This document shows, in pieces, positions 49,670 through 58,219 of a DNA stretch of 64,000 nt. The translations under genes and the position numbers were made by a program. The notes beneath the pieces were generated by a model. The model had not been told where the DNA came from and searched no databases. It saw nothing but the letters and a program-made list of their open reading frames with translations. Each line of letters begins with the position of its first letter. Within the stretch, counting starts at the first letter, position 1. Source of the stretch: Exiguobacterium oxidotolerans JCM 12280 (GTDB taxonomy: Bacteria > Bacillota > Bacilli > Exiguobacteriales > Exiguobacteriaceae). The stretch covers positions 1,312,501-1,376,500 of the forward strand of contig NZ_JNIS01000001.1 in NCBI RefSeq assembly GCF_000702625.1. Direction: 5' to 3'.

Positions 49670-50554
49670 ATGGATTTTCGACAACTCGAATATTTTACTG
49701 AAGTTGCCCGGTTCAAAAGCTTTACCCGTGCCGCCGATCACTTGCATGTCACACAACCAACTTTAAGTAAGATGGTCCGCAGCCTTGAGGAAGAGCTCGA
49801 TATCGAACTTTTTGACCGCAGTAAACGGCAAATCGTCTTAACGGATGCCGGTGAAACACTTCTTCTTGAAGGCGAAAAAATCTTACGCCAACTTTCGGAT
49901 TTACCCTCTCACCTGTATGACGTGATGCATTTGACGAAAGGAACCATCCGGATTGGCCTTCCTCCACTGATTGGTTCGCTCTTCTTCCCACGTCTCTTGC
50001 ATCAATTTTCGCAACAGTACCCAATGGTGACAATCGACATCGTCGAAGCCGGCGGTCATGCATTAGAGAAAGCCATTGTCGCGGGTGAGGTCGATTTGAT
50101 TGCGACCGTCTTTCCTGCCGATGAACACTTGACGGTTTACCCGTTCATGGAAGAAGAACTACATCTTTTCTTACCGGAACACCATCCGCTCGCTACACGT
50201 TCTTCCATCGCGTTAGAAGAAGTGTCAAAAATGCCGTTCGTTTTATTTAATGAAACCTTCTCTCTCCATAACGTCGTTTTAAATGCTTGCCGGGCAGCTG
50301 GTTTTGAACCGACCGTCACACATGTCAGTTCGCAGTGGGATTTCCTTTGCCTGCTCGTCGCAGAAGAAAATGCAGTTACACTCCTTCCCCGCTCACTTGC
50401 ACAGCGGATTCAAGTCAATGGAGTCAAAACAGTTCCATTAGAAACTCGGGTACCTTGGCAATTAGGTGTCGCTGTTCCGACAGGACGATATCAATCGTAT
50501 GTGACCCGAGAATGGATTCAGTTCATTCAAAATTTCTATGCAAAAAAAGAATGA
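49670..50554 (+). CDS. LysR family transcriptional regulator
   Basis: A 294-residue protein with an N-terminal winged helix (MDFRQLEYFTEVARFKSFTR and AADHLHVTQPTLSKMVRSLE) and a periplasmic-binding-like effector domain (GTIRIGLPPLIGSLFFPRLL). The group resembles CidR/CzcR-type regulators that sense small acids, but the effector is unknown. It is divergent from the 3-hydroxybutyrate dehydrogenase gene with a 115-base intergenic region and lies before a carboxymuconolactone decarboxylase gene, either of which could be a target. GGAGG precedes the ATG. Confidence 0.92.
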   Translation: MDFRQLEYFTEVARFKSFTRAADHLHVTQPTLSKMVRSLEEELDIELFDRSKRQIVLTDAGETLLLEGEKILRQLSDLPSHLYDVMHLTKGTIRIGLPPLIGSLFFPRLLHQFSQQYPMVTIDIVEAGGHALEKAIVAGEVDLIATVFPADEHLTVYPFMEEELHLFLPEHHPLATRSSIALEEVSKMPFVLFNETFSLHNVVLNACRAAGFEPTVTHVSSQWDFLCLLVAEENAVTLLPRSLAQRIQVNGVKTVPLETRVPWQLGVAVPTGRYQSYVTREWIQFIQNFYAKKE

Positions 50555-50561
50555 TATATAT

Positions 50562-50590
50562 AAAAATCATGTATTTGTAGCATGGTTTTT
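50562..50590 (+). terminator. terminator after the LysR gene
   Basis: AAAAATCATG / CATGGTTTTT stem with a nine-base loop, then CTTT. Confidence 0.65.
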
Positions 50591-50640
50591 CTTTCGTTAT
50601 GATAGGTTGTATCGTTAATCTAGAAAGGAAGTTATTTACT

Positions 50641-51051
50641 ATGTCAACGCATGAAACACGTCACGAAGTCGGTCTAAAAAAATTAAGTGAATTCACAGAT
50701 ACGAATTCAGCTCAATCTACACATGATAAAATCTCAGAATCATTAAAAGACATTGCACCTGCCGTCGGAGAATGGATCACGGATTTCGCTTACGGTGAAG
50801 TTTACAGTCGCACTGGACTCGGGAACCATGACCGTGCACTCGTCACAATCTCGACACTCGTCACACAAGGAACAGAACCGCAACTTGCCTTACACATTAA
50901 CACGGGGCTAACAGCTGGTCTCTCAGGAAATGAGATCGTCGAAGCCATCATGCACCTCGTACCGTATACAGGTTTCCCTCGTGTTTTAAATGCGCTAGAA
51001 GTCGCAAAAACTGTATTCGCAGAACGCGGTATCACAGTCGAAACAGAATAA
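50641..51051 (+). CDS. carboxymuconolactone decarboxylase family protein
   Basis: A 136-residue all-helical CMD protein. HDRALVTISTLVTQGTEPQL and LHINTGLTAGLSGNEIVEAI, then HLVPYTGFPRVLNALEV, match the YP_/YurZ-like subgroup. The usual CxxC redox pair of AhpD is absent, so a decarboxylase or other role is more likely than peroxidase; true function unknown. AAAGGAAG precedes ATG 50641. It follows the LysR gene by 86 bases. Confidence 0.85.
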   Translation: MSTHETRHEVGLKKLSEFTDTNSAQSTHDKISESLKDIAPAVGEWITDFAYGEVYSRTGLGNHDRALVTISTLVTQGTEPQLALHINTGLTAGLSGNEIVEAIMHLVPYTGFPRVLNALEVAKTVFAERGITVETE

Positions 51052-51057
51052 GCATGA

Positions 51058-51106
51058 ATGCGGTATCACTCAGGGTATAGCCCTGTATAAGGGAGAGATG
51101 CCGCAT
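51058..51106 (+). promoter_or_regulatory. hairpin covering the metallophosphoesterase start codon
   Basis: ATGCGGTATC (51058-51067) pairs with GATGCCGCAT (51097-51106, one G-T pair), enclosing a CAGGG/CCCTG hairpin and the GGGAGA ribosome binding site. The right arm includes two bases of the start codon, so the structure could lower translation. Confidence 0.45.
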
Positions 51107-51698
51107 GCAGTACGCATTGATTGCTGACTTGCACAGTTCCTTTTCGGATACACGTGCTGTGCTACAAGACATTCGTAAACGCGCTCCCGCGGCAACGATT
51201 TTCTCACTCGGTGATTTACACGAGTGTCATGTCGGGAAAAAAAGAGCGCGTCGTTACACGTATGAATCGATTGCCCATGTCGTAACGCTCAATTCAGAGT
51301 ATCTCCAGTTACTTGATTTCGAGACGTTACTCGGCAATCAAGAAGAACGAATTTTTTCACTGGTACCGTTCGGTATGTCTCGCTCGCTTGATCAACTTCG
51401 TTCAGCACTTCGGACGAAACAAATCGGCGATGCCTTATTTCTACATGGCGATCAGTTCGAATGGAGTTATGAACTAGTACCGGATACGACACGATTTAAA
51501 CAACGATTATTATTTTTCGGTCACAGTCACCAACGTGGTTTATTTAAAGACGGACATCGTATGTCAGCTCATCTCGACATCCCGATTTCTGTAAAAAAAG
51601 GACGGTACGCGATTAATGTCGGTCCTGTTCTCGTCGAACGTGAATGGCTACTCTATGATACAGAAACAGCGTCAATCCTTTATCGCCAAGCAAGATGA
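51105..51698 (+). CDS. metallophosphoesterase
   Basis: A 197-residue calcineurin-like phosphoesterase. The five metal motifs are readable: ALIADLHSSF (D-x-H), FSLGDLHECH (GD), LLGNQEERIF (GNxE), FLHGDQFEW (H) and FFGHSHQRG (GHxH). The substrate is not known; such small enzymes act on phosphodiesters, nucleotides or phosphoproteins. The start lies within a hairpin that may regulate translation. Confidence 0.88.
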   Translation: MQYALIADLHSSFSDTRAVLQDIRKRAPAATIFSLGDLHECHVGKKRARRYTYESIAHVVTLNSEYLQLLDFETLLGNQEERIFSLVPFGMSRSLDQLRSALRTKQIGDALFLHGDQFEWSYELVPDTTRFKQRLLFFGHSHQRGLFKDGHRMSAHLDIPISVKKGRYAINVGPVLVEREWLLYDTETASILYRQAR

Positions 51699-51756
51699 AA
51701 AGACCCTCGGATGAGAGGATGGATATACATCCATCTTTCCCCCGAGGGTCTTTTTA
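51698..51756. terminator. bidirectional terminator
   Basis: AAAAGACCCTCGG / CCGAGGGTCTTTT, a 13-bp stem enclosing a second hairpin GATGGATAT/ATACATCCATC. Confidence 0.85.
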
Positions 51757-51759
51757 TGG

Positions 51760-52365
51760 TTACAGATAACGGACGAGTGAAGCCTTCACTAAATCGACCT
51801 GCGTCAATTCATGTTTCTCGACGAATTTATCGACGACACGACGTACTTCTCCTTGACGACGGACGAAGCTTGTCGGGACAGGCGTTTTACCAACAAGTTG
51901 TTCGTATAACGTCGTCAATTGATGATCATCGATGACCGTTGTCATCGAATCGAGGAACAATAAGACGTGGAGACGGTTGAGATAGTCCCATGGCTTGTCT
52001 TCCGACCGGAATTCATTCCGGGCCAACCATTTTTTAAGACCAATCGCATCGATTTCACTGAGTGTTTCCTTCGAACGTGGTGCTTTAAAGAGGGATAAAA
52101 GTTCACCTAATTTTTTACGCGTTTGTTTTTTACCCATGAAAAATTCGAAGTTCACTTTCGTATCGAGTGCATCTCCACTAACAGGTGCGATTAAATCGGC
52201 ACCTGGTGCTGTCACGACATCAAAGATGAAGTCGACAGACTCTCCAGGCAACCACGTTGCCACTTTCCCGTGAAAATCAGCGATGAAAGCAATCGCTTCT
52301 GTCATGTCTTCGTTCTTGATCCGTTCTGCTGCCTGTTGCAACCGTTCGTTTGTTTCTTTATTCAT
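51760..52365 (-). CDS. hypothetical protein downstream of argS
   Basis: A 201-residue soluble protein that I do not recognise. It is mixed helical, with segments like MTEAIAFIADFHGKVATWLP, PRSKETLSEIDAIGLKKWLA and QLTTLYEQLVGKTPVPTSFV, and no signal or membrane segment. It lies 29 bases after the argS stop in the same direction and is probably co-transcribed with it, so its message would also be under the argS T-box. Confidence 0.65.
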   Translation of the reverse strand: MNKETNERLQQAAERIKNEDMTEAIAFIADFHGKVATWLPGESVDFIFDVVTAPGADLIAPVSGDALDTKVNFEFFMGKKQTRKKLGELLSLFKAPRSKETLSEIDAIGLKKWLARNEFRSEDKPWDYLNRLHVLLFLDSMTTVIDDHQLTTLYEQLVGKTPVPTSFVRRQGEVRRVVDKFVEKHELTQVDLVKASLVRYL

Positions 52366-52394
52366 ATGCTAACCCCATCTTTAGTTTGATTTTA

Positions 52395-54077
52395 TTACAT
52401 TTCTTCTGGAGCGCCGACACCGAGGAGGCGTAGACCTTCCGTCAATACAATCGTAACCGATTTCACGAGTGCAAGGCGAGATTGTTTTGCCGTATCCTCT
52501 TCAAGAACACGTACTTGACCATAATATTTGTTAAAGCTTTGTGCGAGATCAAGGACATAACGGCTGATGATGGATGGTTCACGACGCACGAACGCCCGGT
52601 CAATGACTGCCGAGAATTGGTTGAGCATTGAGACGACGCCCCAGGCATAATCGTCAGCACTTCCGTCGAAGGCTGCACCGTCATAGCCGCCTTTACGAAG
52701 TAACGAGTTGGCACGGGCATTTGTGTACTGGACGTATGGACCCGTCTCCCCTTCGAATTTCAACATCTGCTCGAGATCGAACTCGATATTGTTCATGCGT
52801 TCATTTTTAAGATCATGGAAGATGACTGCGCCGACGCCGACTTGTTGTGCTGTTTGATCCGCATTCGCAAGGTTCGGGTTTTTCTCGGCGATGTTTTGTT
52901 TCGCGACATTGATCGCATCTTGAAGGACTTCCTCAAGCAAGACGATCCGCCCTTTACGCGTCGACATCTTTTTGCCGTCTTTCATGATCAGACCGAATGG
53001 TACGTGGTGCATGCCGTCAACATTATCAAAACCAAGCTTTTTCAAAACTGCAAACAACTGTTTAAAGTGAAGTGCTTGTTCTCCGCCAACAACATAAAAT
53101 GCTTGTTCGAAACGGTACGTCTCGAGGCGGTAGACTGCAGCTGCCAAGTCACGTGTCGCGTAAAGTGTTGCGCCATCTTTTTTCTTGATTAGCGCAGGTG
53201 GCATACCTTCTGCTTCAAGATCAACGACCATCGCGCCTTCAGACTCGACGAGCAGTTCTTTTTCTTCTAATAAGTCAATGACATGCTGCATTTTGTCATT
53301 ATAGAAGGCTTCTCCGTTCAGACTGTCGAACTGTACACCAAGCATGTCGTAAACACGGCTGAATTCGACGAGTGAGACTTCACGGAACCATTTCCAAAGA
53401 ACGGTTGCCTGTTCGTCACCTTGCTCGAGTTTTTTGAACCAGGCCCGACCTTCATCTTCAAGTTCCGGCTTACTTTCTGCTTCTTCATGGAACCGGACAT
53501 AGAGTTTCAATAATTCTTTGATTGGCTCAGCCCGGACATCTTCTTCTTTACCCCACATGTTGTAAGCCACCATCAATTTACCAAACTGCGTGCCCCAGTC
53601 GCCTAAATGGTTGATTCCAACGACGTCATATCCTTTTTTACGTGAAATTTGGTTTAATGCATTTCCGATGACTGTCGAACGTAAATGTCCCATCGAGAAC
53701 GGCTTCGCAATGTTTGGTGAAGAGAAGTCAGTAACAATCGTCTTACCGTTCGCTTCGCTTGATCCGTAGTTCGCTTTTTCACTTAAGACACGATTGACGA
53801 TCTCTTGCGAGACGACTTCACGGTTCAAGAAGACGTTGACGTATGGTCCGACTGGTTGAACGTTCGCAAAGAGTGGATTATCGATTTTTTCAGCGACATC
53901 TACTGCAATCATGTTCGGTGCTTTACGGAATGCTTTCGCCAACAAGAAGCAAGGGAATGCGAGATCTCCGTGGTCTTCATGTTTCGGTTGTTCAATCAGT
54001 TGCTCAATTTGTTCAAGTGTCAATGCGTCTCCGATGACTCCTTGTAAAACTTTAGCATATTGTTGTTTGTAGCTCAT
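52395..54077 (-). CDS. argS: arginyl-tRNA synthetase
   Basis: A 560-residue class I synthetase of the B. subtilis type. The Add-1-like N-terminal domain is followed by the HIGH region (FSSPNIAKPFSMGHLRSTVI), the KMSKS equivalent MKDGKKMSTRKGRIVLLEEV, and the anticodon-binding helical domain ending in GLRLLGVGAPEEM. It charges tRNA-Arg. GGAGG precedes the ATG. It is preceded by a T-box leader on the same strand, so its expression rises when uncharged tRNA-Arg builds up. Confidence 0.96.
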   Translation of the reverse strand: MSYKQQYAKVLQGVIGDALTLEQIEQLIEQPKHEDHGDLAFPCFLLAKAFRKAPNMIAVDVAEKIDNPLFANVQPVGPYVNVFLNREVVSQEIVNRVLSEKANYGSSEANGKTIVTDFSSPNIAKPFSMGHLRSTVIGNALNQISRKKGYDVVGINHLGDWGTQFGKLMVAYNMWGKEEDVRAEPIKELLKLYVRFHEEAESKPELEDEGRAWFKKLEQGDEQATVLWKWFREVSLVEFSRVYDMLGVQFDSLNGEAFYNDKMQHVIDLLEEKELLVESEGAMVVDLEAEGMPPALIKKKDGATLYATRDLAAAVYRLETYRFEQAFYVVGGEQALHFKQLFAVLKKLGFDNVDGMHHVPFGLIMKDGKKMSTRKGRIVLLEEVLQDAINVAKQNIAEKNPNLANADQTAQQVGVGAVIFHDLKNERMNNIEFDLEQMLKFEGETGPYVQYTNARANSLLRKGGYDGAAFDGSADDYAWGVVSMLNQFSAVIDRAFVRREPSIISRYVLDLAQSFNKYYGQVRVLEEDTAKQSRLALVKSVTIVLTEGLRLLGVGAPEEM

Positions 54078-54107
54078 TGTATTACCTCCAACAGTTTATT
54101 TTTTCCA

Positions 54108-54360
54108 ATAAAAAACGCCCTTTGCGCAACTCGCAAAGAGACGGAATGACCGCGGTACCACTCTTCTTGGCGTCGTTTTCGACACCCACCTTAGTTGGGG
54201 ATAACGGGGTTCCCCCGGCTACGCCTGATCGTTACGATTCGGATAGCGTCTCTGAAGTGCGTTTCACGATTTCTTTGTCCATTCAGGCTTCCACCGTTTC
54301 CTGATTCGCTGGCTGACAAGATAAAACCGTTACTTTCTTCGTCATCGACGATTTGATATC
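54108..54360 (-). ncRNA. T-box leader of argS
   Basis: On the minus strand the T-box sequence AGAGTGGTACCGCGG (54151-54165) is followed by the terminator CTCTTTGCG...CGCAAAGGG and TTTTTT (54111-54140). Upstream lie stem I elements and GAAACGCAC, in which CGC (Arg) is the likely specifier codon, matching the downstream gene. This explains the whole 400-base gap between argS and the GGDEF gene together with its promoter. Confidence 0.9.
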
Positions 54361-54366
54361 TTTCAC

Positions 54367-54395
54367 ATTATACGCAATGACTCGATTTCTCTCAA
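54367..54395 (-). promoter_or_regulatory. promoter of the argS T-box transcript
   Basis: On the minus strand TTGAGA, 17 bases, TATAAT. Confidence 0.7.
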
Positions 54396-54483
54396 CCTTA
54401 TTTTTTTGTAAATCACTTATCATAATTTCCACAAATCGGGTATATATACAGAAGGATCGCCACAGAGAGGGGTCTATTTCGCT

Positions 54484-56160
54484 ATGGTTTACTATCAAAA
54501 AGTAGCACGTATGAGCTGGATCACTTTAGCACTTATTGTTGTTTTGCTGTTTCTTGCATCGCTTGCCTTTCCCGTCCATATGAACCCAGCGATATCGCTT
54601 GGAAATGCAAGTTATCTTCTCATTTTAGTCCTCCTCTTCCAATTCGATAACATCCGCCGTGGTGGGATTTATTATACATTTCAAGAAGGTATTATTTTAT
54701 TCATTTTTCTTAATTACGGTTTATTAATTGCCATCATTTTGAGTCAACTCGGTGTCTTGATTTTTCAATTATTTTCGCATAAAAAAGAAATTCGTATAAA
54801 ACGATTCATCTACCTGTACCCCGTCAACGTCTTATTCGACATCGTCTATATCACAGTTCCCGCCTCCGCTTACTTGCTACTTGGAGGTCCGACCGGTCCG
54901 GGCTTTACCTATACCGAGTCACTTATCCCGTTTGTCGGTTATCTGGTTGGTGTCTTTCTTATTTCCTATCTTCAATGTCGATTCGTCAATCGTTTCTTAA
55001 ACTTAAAGTACGACTGGACCCGCCTCATCCGACTTCAGACACTCGTTTACGGGATTAGTATTTTAAGCGCACTTCTCGGGATTTGGTTTTATGACGAAAA
55101 TCCGTTAGTTGCTGCGACTGTCTCGACTTTAATTTTATTCTTATTCAAGCAACTGCTACAACAGCGTGGTGTATCCTTACAAGCTACACACAATGCGAAA
55201 CGATTCGACGATGCGAAGGAACGTCTGCTCGTTTCACGCTTTGAACGGGAAGCGATTGAGTCCTTACTGATTGATTTACCTCATCTGATTGATTTCTCCG
55301 ACGGCTGGCTTTCCATTCAGCAGCAACGAAAACAAATCATCTATGACATTCGGACAAAAAAAACAGTTGATGTCTTACCTTTATTTCATACGCTATCGGC
55401 CGATGATCTGCGGACTCCGATTCTCTATGGTCTTCGGTTCGACTGGGGAAATGATGTGCAACTCTCGCTTCCCGTCGATCGGCATTCGATGCTCGCGATT
55501 CCTTCCATCACAAGTGGAGAAGTCGATGTCTCAATCGTTTTATTTCATCAAATCGCAGATGCTTATGATGAAGCAAAAGCGGATGAAATGTCGCGCCTGC
55601 TTCGGACATTTTGCCGCGTACTCGAGCGTTCCCAAGAAAACTTTCAATTGTATGCCGAAAGCCGGACGGATGCATTGACCGAACTCCCGAACAGCCGTGC
55701 TTTTTATGAAGAGGGAGCACGCCAGTTTGCTTCCGAACACTTTCCGCTCTCAATCATTCTGTTTGATATCGACCACTTTAAATACGTTAATGATACGTAC
55801 GGACATAAAGTCGGGGATCTTGTCTTACGTGAGCTCGGAAGACGGATTAAATACGTCATCCACCGAAACGATTCTGTCTTCGCAGCGCGTTATGGGGGGG
55901 AGGAATTTGTTGTCTTGATTGCGGATTGTTTACAAGACCAAGCAATCGCTATTGCTGAAGAAATTCGTCACACCGTTCTCGATCGTCCCTTCATTGTCGA
56001 CGATCACCACCTCTCTATTACCGTCAGTCTTGGCGTCGATACAGTAGAACATCCTTACCAACGCACATTTGAAGAATCATTACGTCAGGCAGATCACGCA
56101 CTATATGTCGGCGGAAAACACAATGGTCGAAATTGTACAGCCCACTACGCTAATCTCTGA
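54484..56160 (+). CDS. membrane GGDEF domain protein (probable diguanylate cyclase)
   Basis: A 558-residue protein. Residues 1 to about 235 hold six or more membrane segments (MSWITLALIVVLLFLASLAF, GIILFIFLNYGLLIAIILSQ, FVGYLVGVFLISYLQ). A GAF-like region follows (about 250-390), then a GGDEF domain (about 395-550) with TDALTELPNSRAFYEEGARQ, ILFDIDHFKYVNDTYGHKVG and the intact active-site loop YGGEEFVVLIAD. It should make c-di-GMP from two GTP in response to a membrane or cytosolic signal. No EAL domain is fused. The RxxD inhibitory site was not seen in its usual place. Confidence 0.9.
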   Translation: MVYYQKVARMSWITLALIVVLLFLASLAFPVHMNPAISLGNASYLLILVLLFQFDNIRRGGIYYTFQEGIILFIFLNYGLLIAIILSQLGVLIFQLFSHKKEIRIKRFIYLYPVNVLFDIVYITVPASAYLLLGGPTGPGFTYTESLIPFVGYLVGVFLISYLQCRFVNRFLNLKYDWTRLIRLQTLVYGISILSALLGIWFYDENPLVAATVSTLILFLFKQLLQQRGVSLQATHNAKRFDDAKERLLVSRFEREAIESLLIDLPHLIDFSDGWLSIQQQRKQIIYDIRTKKTVDVLPLFHTLSADDLRTPILYGLRFDWGNDVQLSLPVDRHSMLAIPSITSGEVDVSIVLFHQIADAYDEAKADEMSRLLRTFCRVLERSQENFQLYAESRTDALTELPNSRAFYEEGARQFASEHFPLSIILFDIDHFKYVNDTYGHKVGDLVLRELGRRIKYVIHRNDSVFAARYGGEEFVVLIADCLQDQAIAIAEEIRHTVLDRPFIVDDHHLSITVSLGVDTVEHPYQRTFEESLRQADHALYVGGKHNGRNCTAHYANL

Positions 56161-56175
56161 AAGGTTGTGTTTCGT

Positions 56176-56952
56176 ATGTCTATTACTGAAATCGCGTTAT
56201 CGCTTCCGATGAATCAACAACGGCGGACGCTACGAATTTATCGTCCCCCTGAGGTCACGACGGATGTTGCATTGCCCGTCATCTATATGCATGACGGACA
56301 AAATGTCTTTAGTGGTGCGAGTGCTTCCTTCGGTAAAGGGTGGGACGTCCACCTTGCTTTACATGAAGTCGGTCTACAGGCAATGATCGTCGCCATCGAT
56401 AGCCCGGATGACCCGATGGACCGGTACGATGAATATGCGCCTTGGACGGATGACGCGTTATTGATGCGAACCGCATATCCGTCGCACCGGACGACGATCG
56501 GCGGAAACGGCAAAGCGTATATGGAATGGATCATCCATGACTTGAAACCGTACATCGACTCGCACTATGCGACGATTCCGACTGATACGACGATGATCGG
56601 CAGCTCGATGGGCGGCGTGATTTCCTTGTATGGCTTATTTGCTTATCCGGAAGTTATCACGCGTGTCGCTGCCTTATCGACAGCTGGATGGGCGAACTTC
56701 TCGTCTTTACTTGAATTCATCGAGCGAAGTCTCCCCCTGTCTGACGCGCATCGTTGCTACATGGATATCGGGACAAACGAAGTCAGCGGTCCGATGACGG
56801 AAAATGATTATTTGCATACGAATGAGGTCATCTCGGCGGCAGTGCGACAAAAAGTCGAACAGATGCAATACAGCGTCATCGAAGACGGTATTCACCATGA
56901 GACAGCATGGGCGAAACGTATGCCGGACGTGCTCCGATTTCTCTTTTCATAA
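56176..56952 (+). CDS. putative esterase (alpha/beta hydrolase, YbbA/Fes-like)
   Basis: A 258-residue esterase-D/Fes-like hydrolase. LPVIYMHDGQNVFSGASASF contains the conserved HDGQN motif, TTMIGSSMGGVISLYGLFAY the nucleophile serine, and EDGIHHETAWAKRMPDVLRF the catalytic histidine. It begins 15 bases after the GGDEF gene, so the two are probably co-transcribed. The start is ATG 56176 after AAAGG; a GTG nine bases earlier is too close to the site. Substrate unknown. Confidence 0.85.
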   Translation: MSITEIALSLPMNQQRRTLRIYRPPEVTTDVALPVIYMHDGQNVFSGASASFGKGWDVHLALHEVGLQAMIVAIDSPDDPMDRYDEYAPWTDDALLMRTAYPSHRTTIGGNGKAYMEWIIHDLKPYIDSHYATIPTDTTMIGSSMGGVISLYGLFAYPEVITRVAALSTAGWANFSSLLEFIERSLPLSDAHRCYMDIGTNEVSGPMTENDYLHTNEVISAAVRQKVEQMQYSVIEDGIHHETAWAKRMPDVLRFLFS

Positions 56953-57014
56953 GAATTAAGTGTTAACGCATTTGAATCATCTGCGTGACACGTCTTTTTT
57001 CAGTGGTATAACCT

Positions 57015-57058
57015 AAAAAGGATGATGTACGCTCTAACGAGCACACATCATCCTTTTT
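57015..57058. terminator. bidirectional terminator
   Basis: AAAAAGGATGATGT / ACATCATCCTTTTT with inner GCTC/GAGC, between convergent esterase and TrhO genes. Confidence 0.85.
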
Positions 57059-57062
57059 CATC

Positions 57063-57980
57063 TTATTTTACGAGTTCTTCAGTCAGTTCTTTTTCATAAC
57101 GATTCCGCGGGTGTTCCCGGCATTCGTCGGAACATGAACGCATCACTTTTGGTTCACATTCTTCACAGCAGAAATGCTGACGATTACATTCCGGGTTCGC
57201 ACAATTAACATAACGTGTTTCTGCCTTACCACAGTAGTAACACTCGGATACGACCGTCGGGTTGACTTCATTGACGGGTACTTGAACGCGTTCATCGAAC
57301 ACGTACAACTCCCCTTCCCAGTCTTCTCCACGCGTGACTTCATCTTTTCCGTACATGACGACGCCACCTTTCAGATGGAAGATGTCGTCGCTATTTTGAC
57401 GTTTACGGAAATAAGCCGTGAACTTCTCACAACGTACGCCACCCGTACAATACGTCAAGACTTTTTTCCCTTCGAACAAATGCTCATTTTCATTGAGCCA
57501 CTCAGGGAAATCACGTGACGCCGCAACATCGACCTTGACGGCATTTTTGAAATGACCGAGATCGTATTCGTAGTTGTTTCGAACGTCTAAGATGACGACG
57601 TCTTCATTTTGCATCATCTCTTTCCACTCAGCAGGCTCAAGGTAGGCTGCATTTTCTTTCGGGACATTAAACTCATCTTCAAAACGCCATGTGACGAGCT
57701 CTTTTTTGTAACGGACGAAGATTTTTTTGAAGGTATGCTCTTCGACTTCATCGATTTTAAATTCAATGTCGCTAAAGCGCGGATCCGCTAGTAAATCTTG
57801 CATGTACTGTTCTGTTTGTTCGACCGTTCCAGAAAGTGTTCCGTTGATGCCTTCTGGTGCAATCAAGATTCTTCCTTTGATTCCGAGTTCCTTGCAGTAG
57901 GCAAGGTGCTCTTTTGTTACCTGTTCCGCATTTTCAATCGGAACATACTTATAAAATAATAGTACGCGATAAGGTTTCAT
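57063..57980 (-). CDS. trhO: rhodanese-type tRNA uridine(34) hydroxylase TrhO
   Basis: A 305-residue YceA/TrhO protein. The N-terminal domain (YRVLLFYKYVPIENAEQVTK, GRILIAPEGINGTLSGTVEQ) is followed by a rhodanese domain (VVILDVRNNYEYDLGHFKNA, active Cys in VLTYCTGGVRCEKFTAYF) and a C-terminal cysteine-rich region (SECYYCGKAETRYVNCANPE) likely binding zinc. TrhO hydroxylates U34 of tRNA with oxygen. Two ATGs nine bases apart are possible starts (57989, 57980); the second matches the family N-terminus better. The leader upstream is structured. Confidence 0.9.
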   Translation of the reverse strand: MKPYRVLLFYKYVPIENAEQVTKEHLAYCKELGIKGRILIAPEGINGTLSGTVEQTEQYMQDLLADPRFSDIEFKIDEVEEHTFKKIFVRYKKELVTWRFEDEFNVPKENAAYLEPAEWKEMMQNEDVVILDVRNNYEYDLGHFKNAVKVDVAASRDFPEWLNENEHLFEGKKVLTYCTGGVRCEKFTAYFRKRQNSDDIFHLKGGVVMYGKDEVTRGEDWEGELYVFDERVQVPVNEVNPTVVSECYYCGKAETRYVNCANPECNRQHFCCEECEPKVMRSCSDECREHPRNRYEKELTEELVK

Positions 57981-58006
57981 AATCCTCATTGGCCCCCATG
58001 TCAGTT

Positions 58007-58075
58007 TTTTGCAGTAAAACGAACGTTGGCGAACGAAGCGTCATAGCTAATAGCTAGCTGGGAACGCCTGCAAAA
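58007..58075 (-). promoter_or_regulatory. structured leader upstream of trhO
   Basis: The promoter TTGTAC, 17 bases, TATTAT (58091-58119, minus strand) starts a leader in which TTTTGCAG pairs with CTGCAAAA over 69 bases, enclosing smaller hairpins such as TAGCTA/TAGCTA. No known RNA family recognised. Confidence 0.4.
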
Positions 58076-58219
58076 CGCACCCATTTAAGTATAATACCAA
58101 CTCCGATTCAATTGTACAATCGACAAATCCATGACACTTACATCGTAATTCAATTCCCTTTCTGATGAGGAAAGAGGTAAAATAGAAATCAGCAGTTTAT
58201 TTTGTAAGGAGGATTCCGA

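Noticed and set aside
54283-54498. A 71-codon minus-strand reading frame upstream of argS
   Set aside because: It lies across the argS promoter and the T-box stem I region and has no ribosome binding site; the RNA structure explains the sequence.
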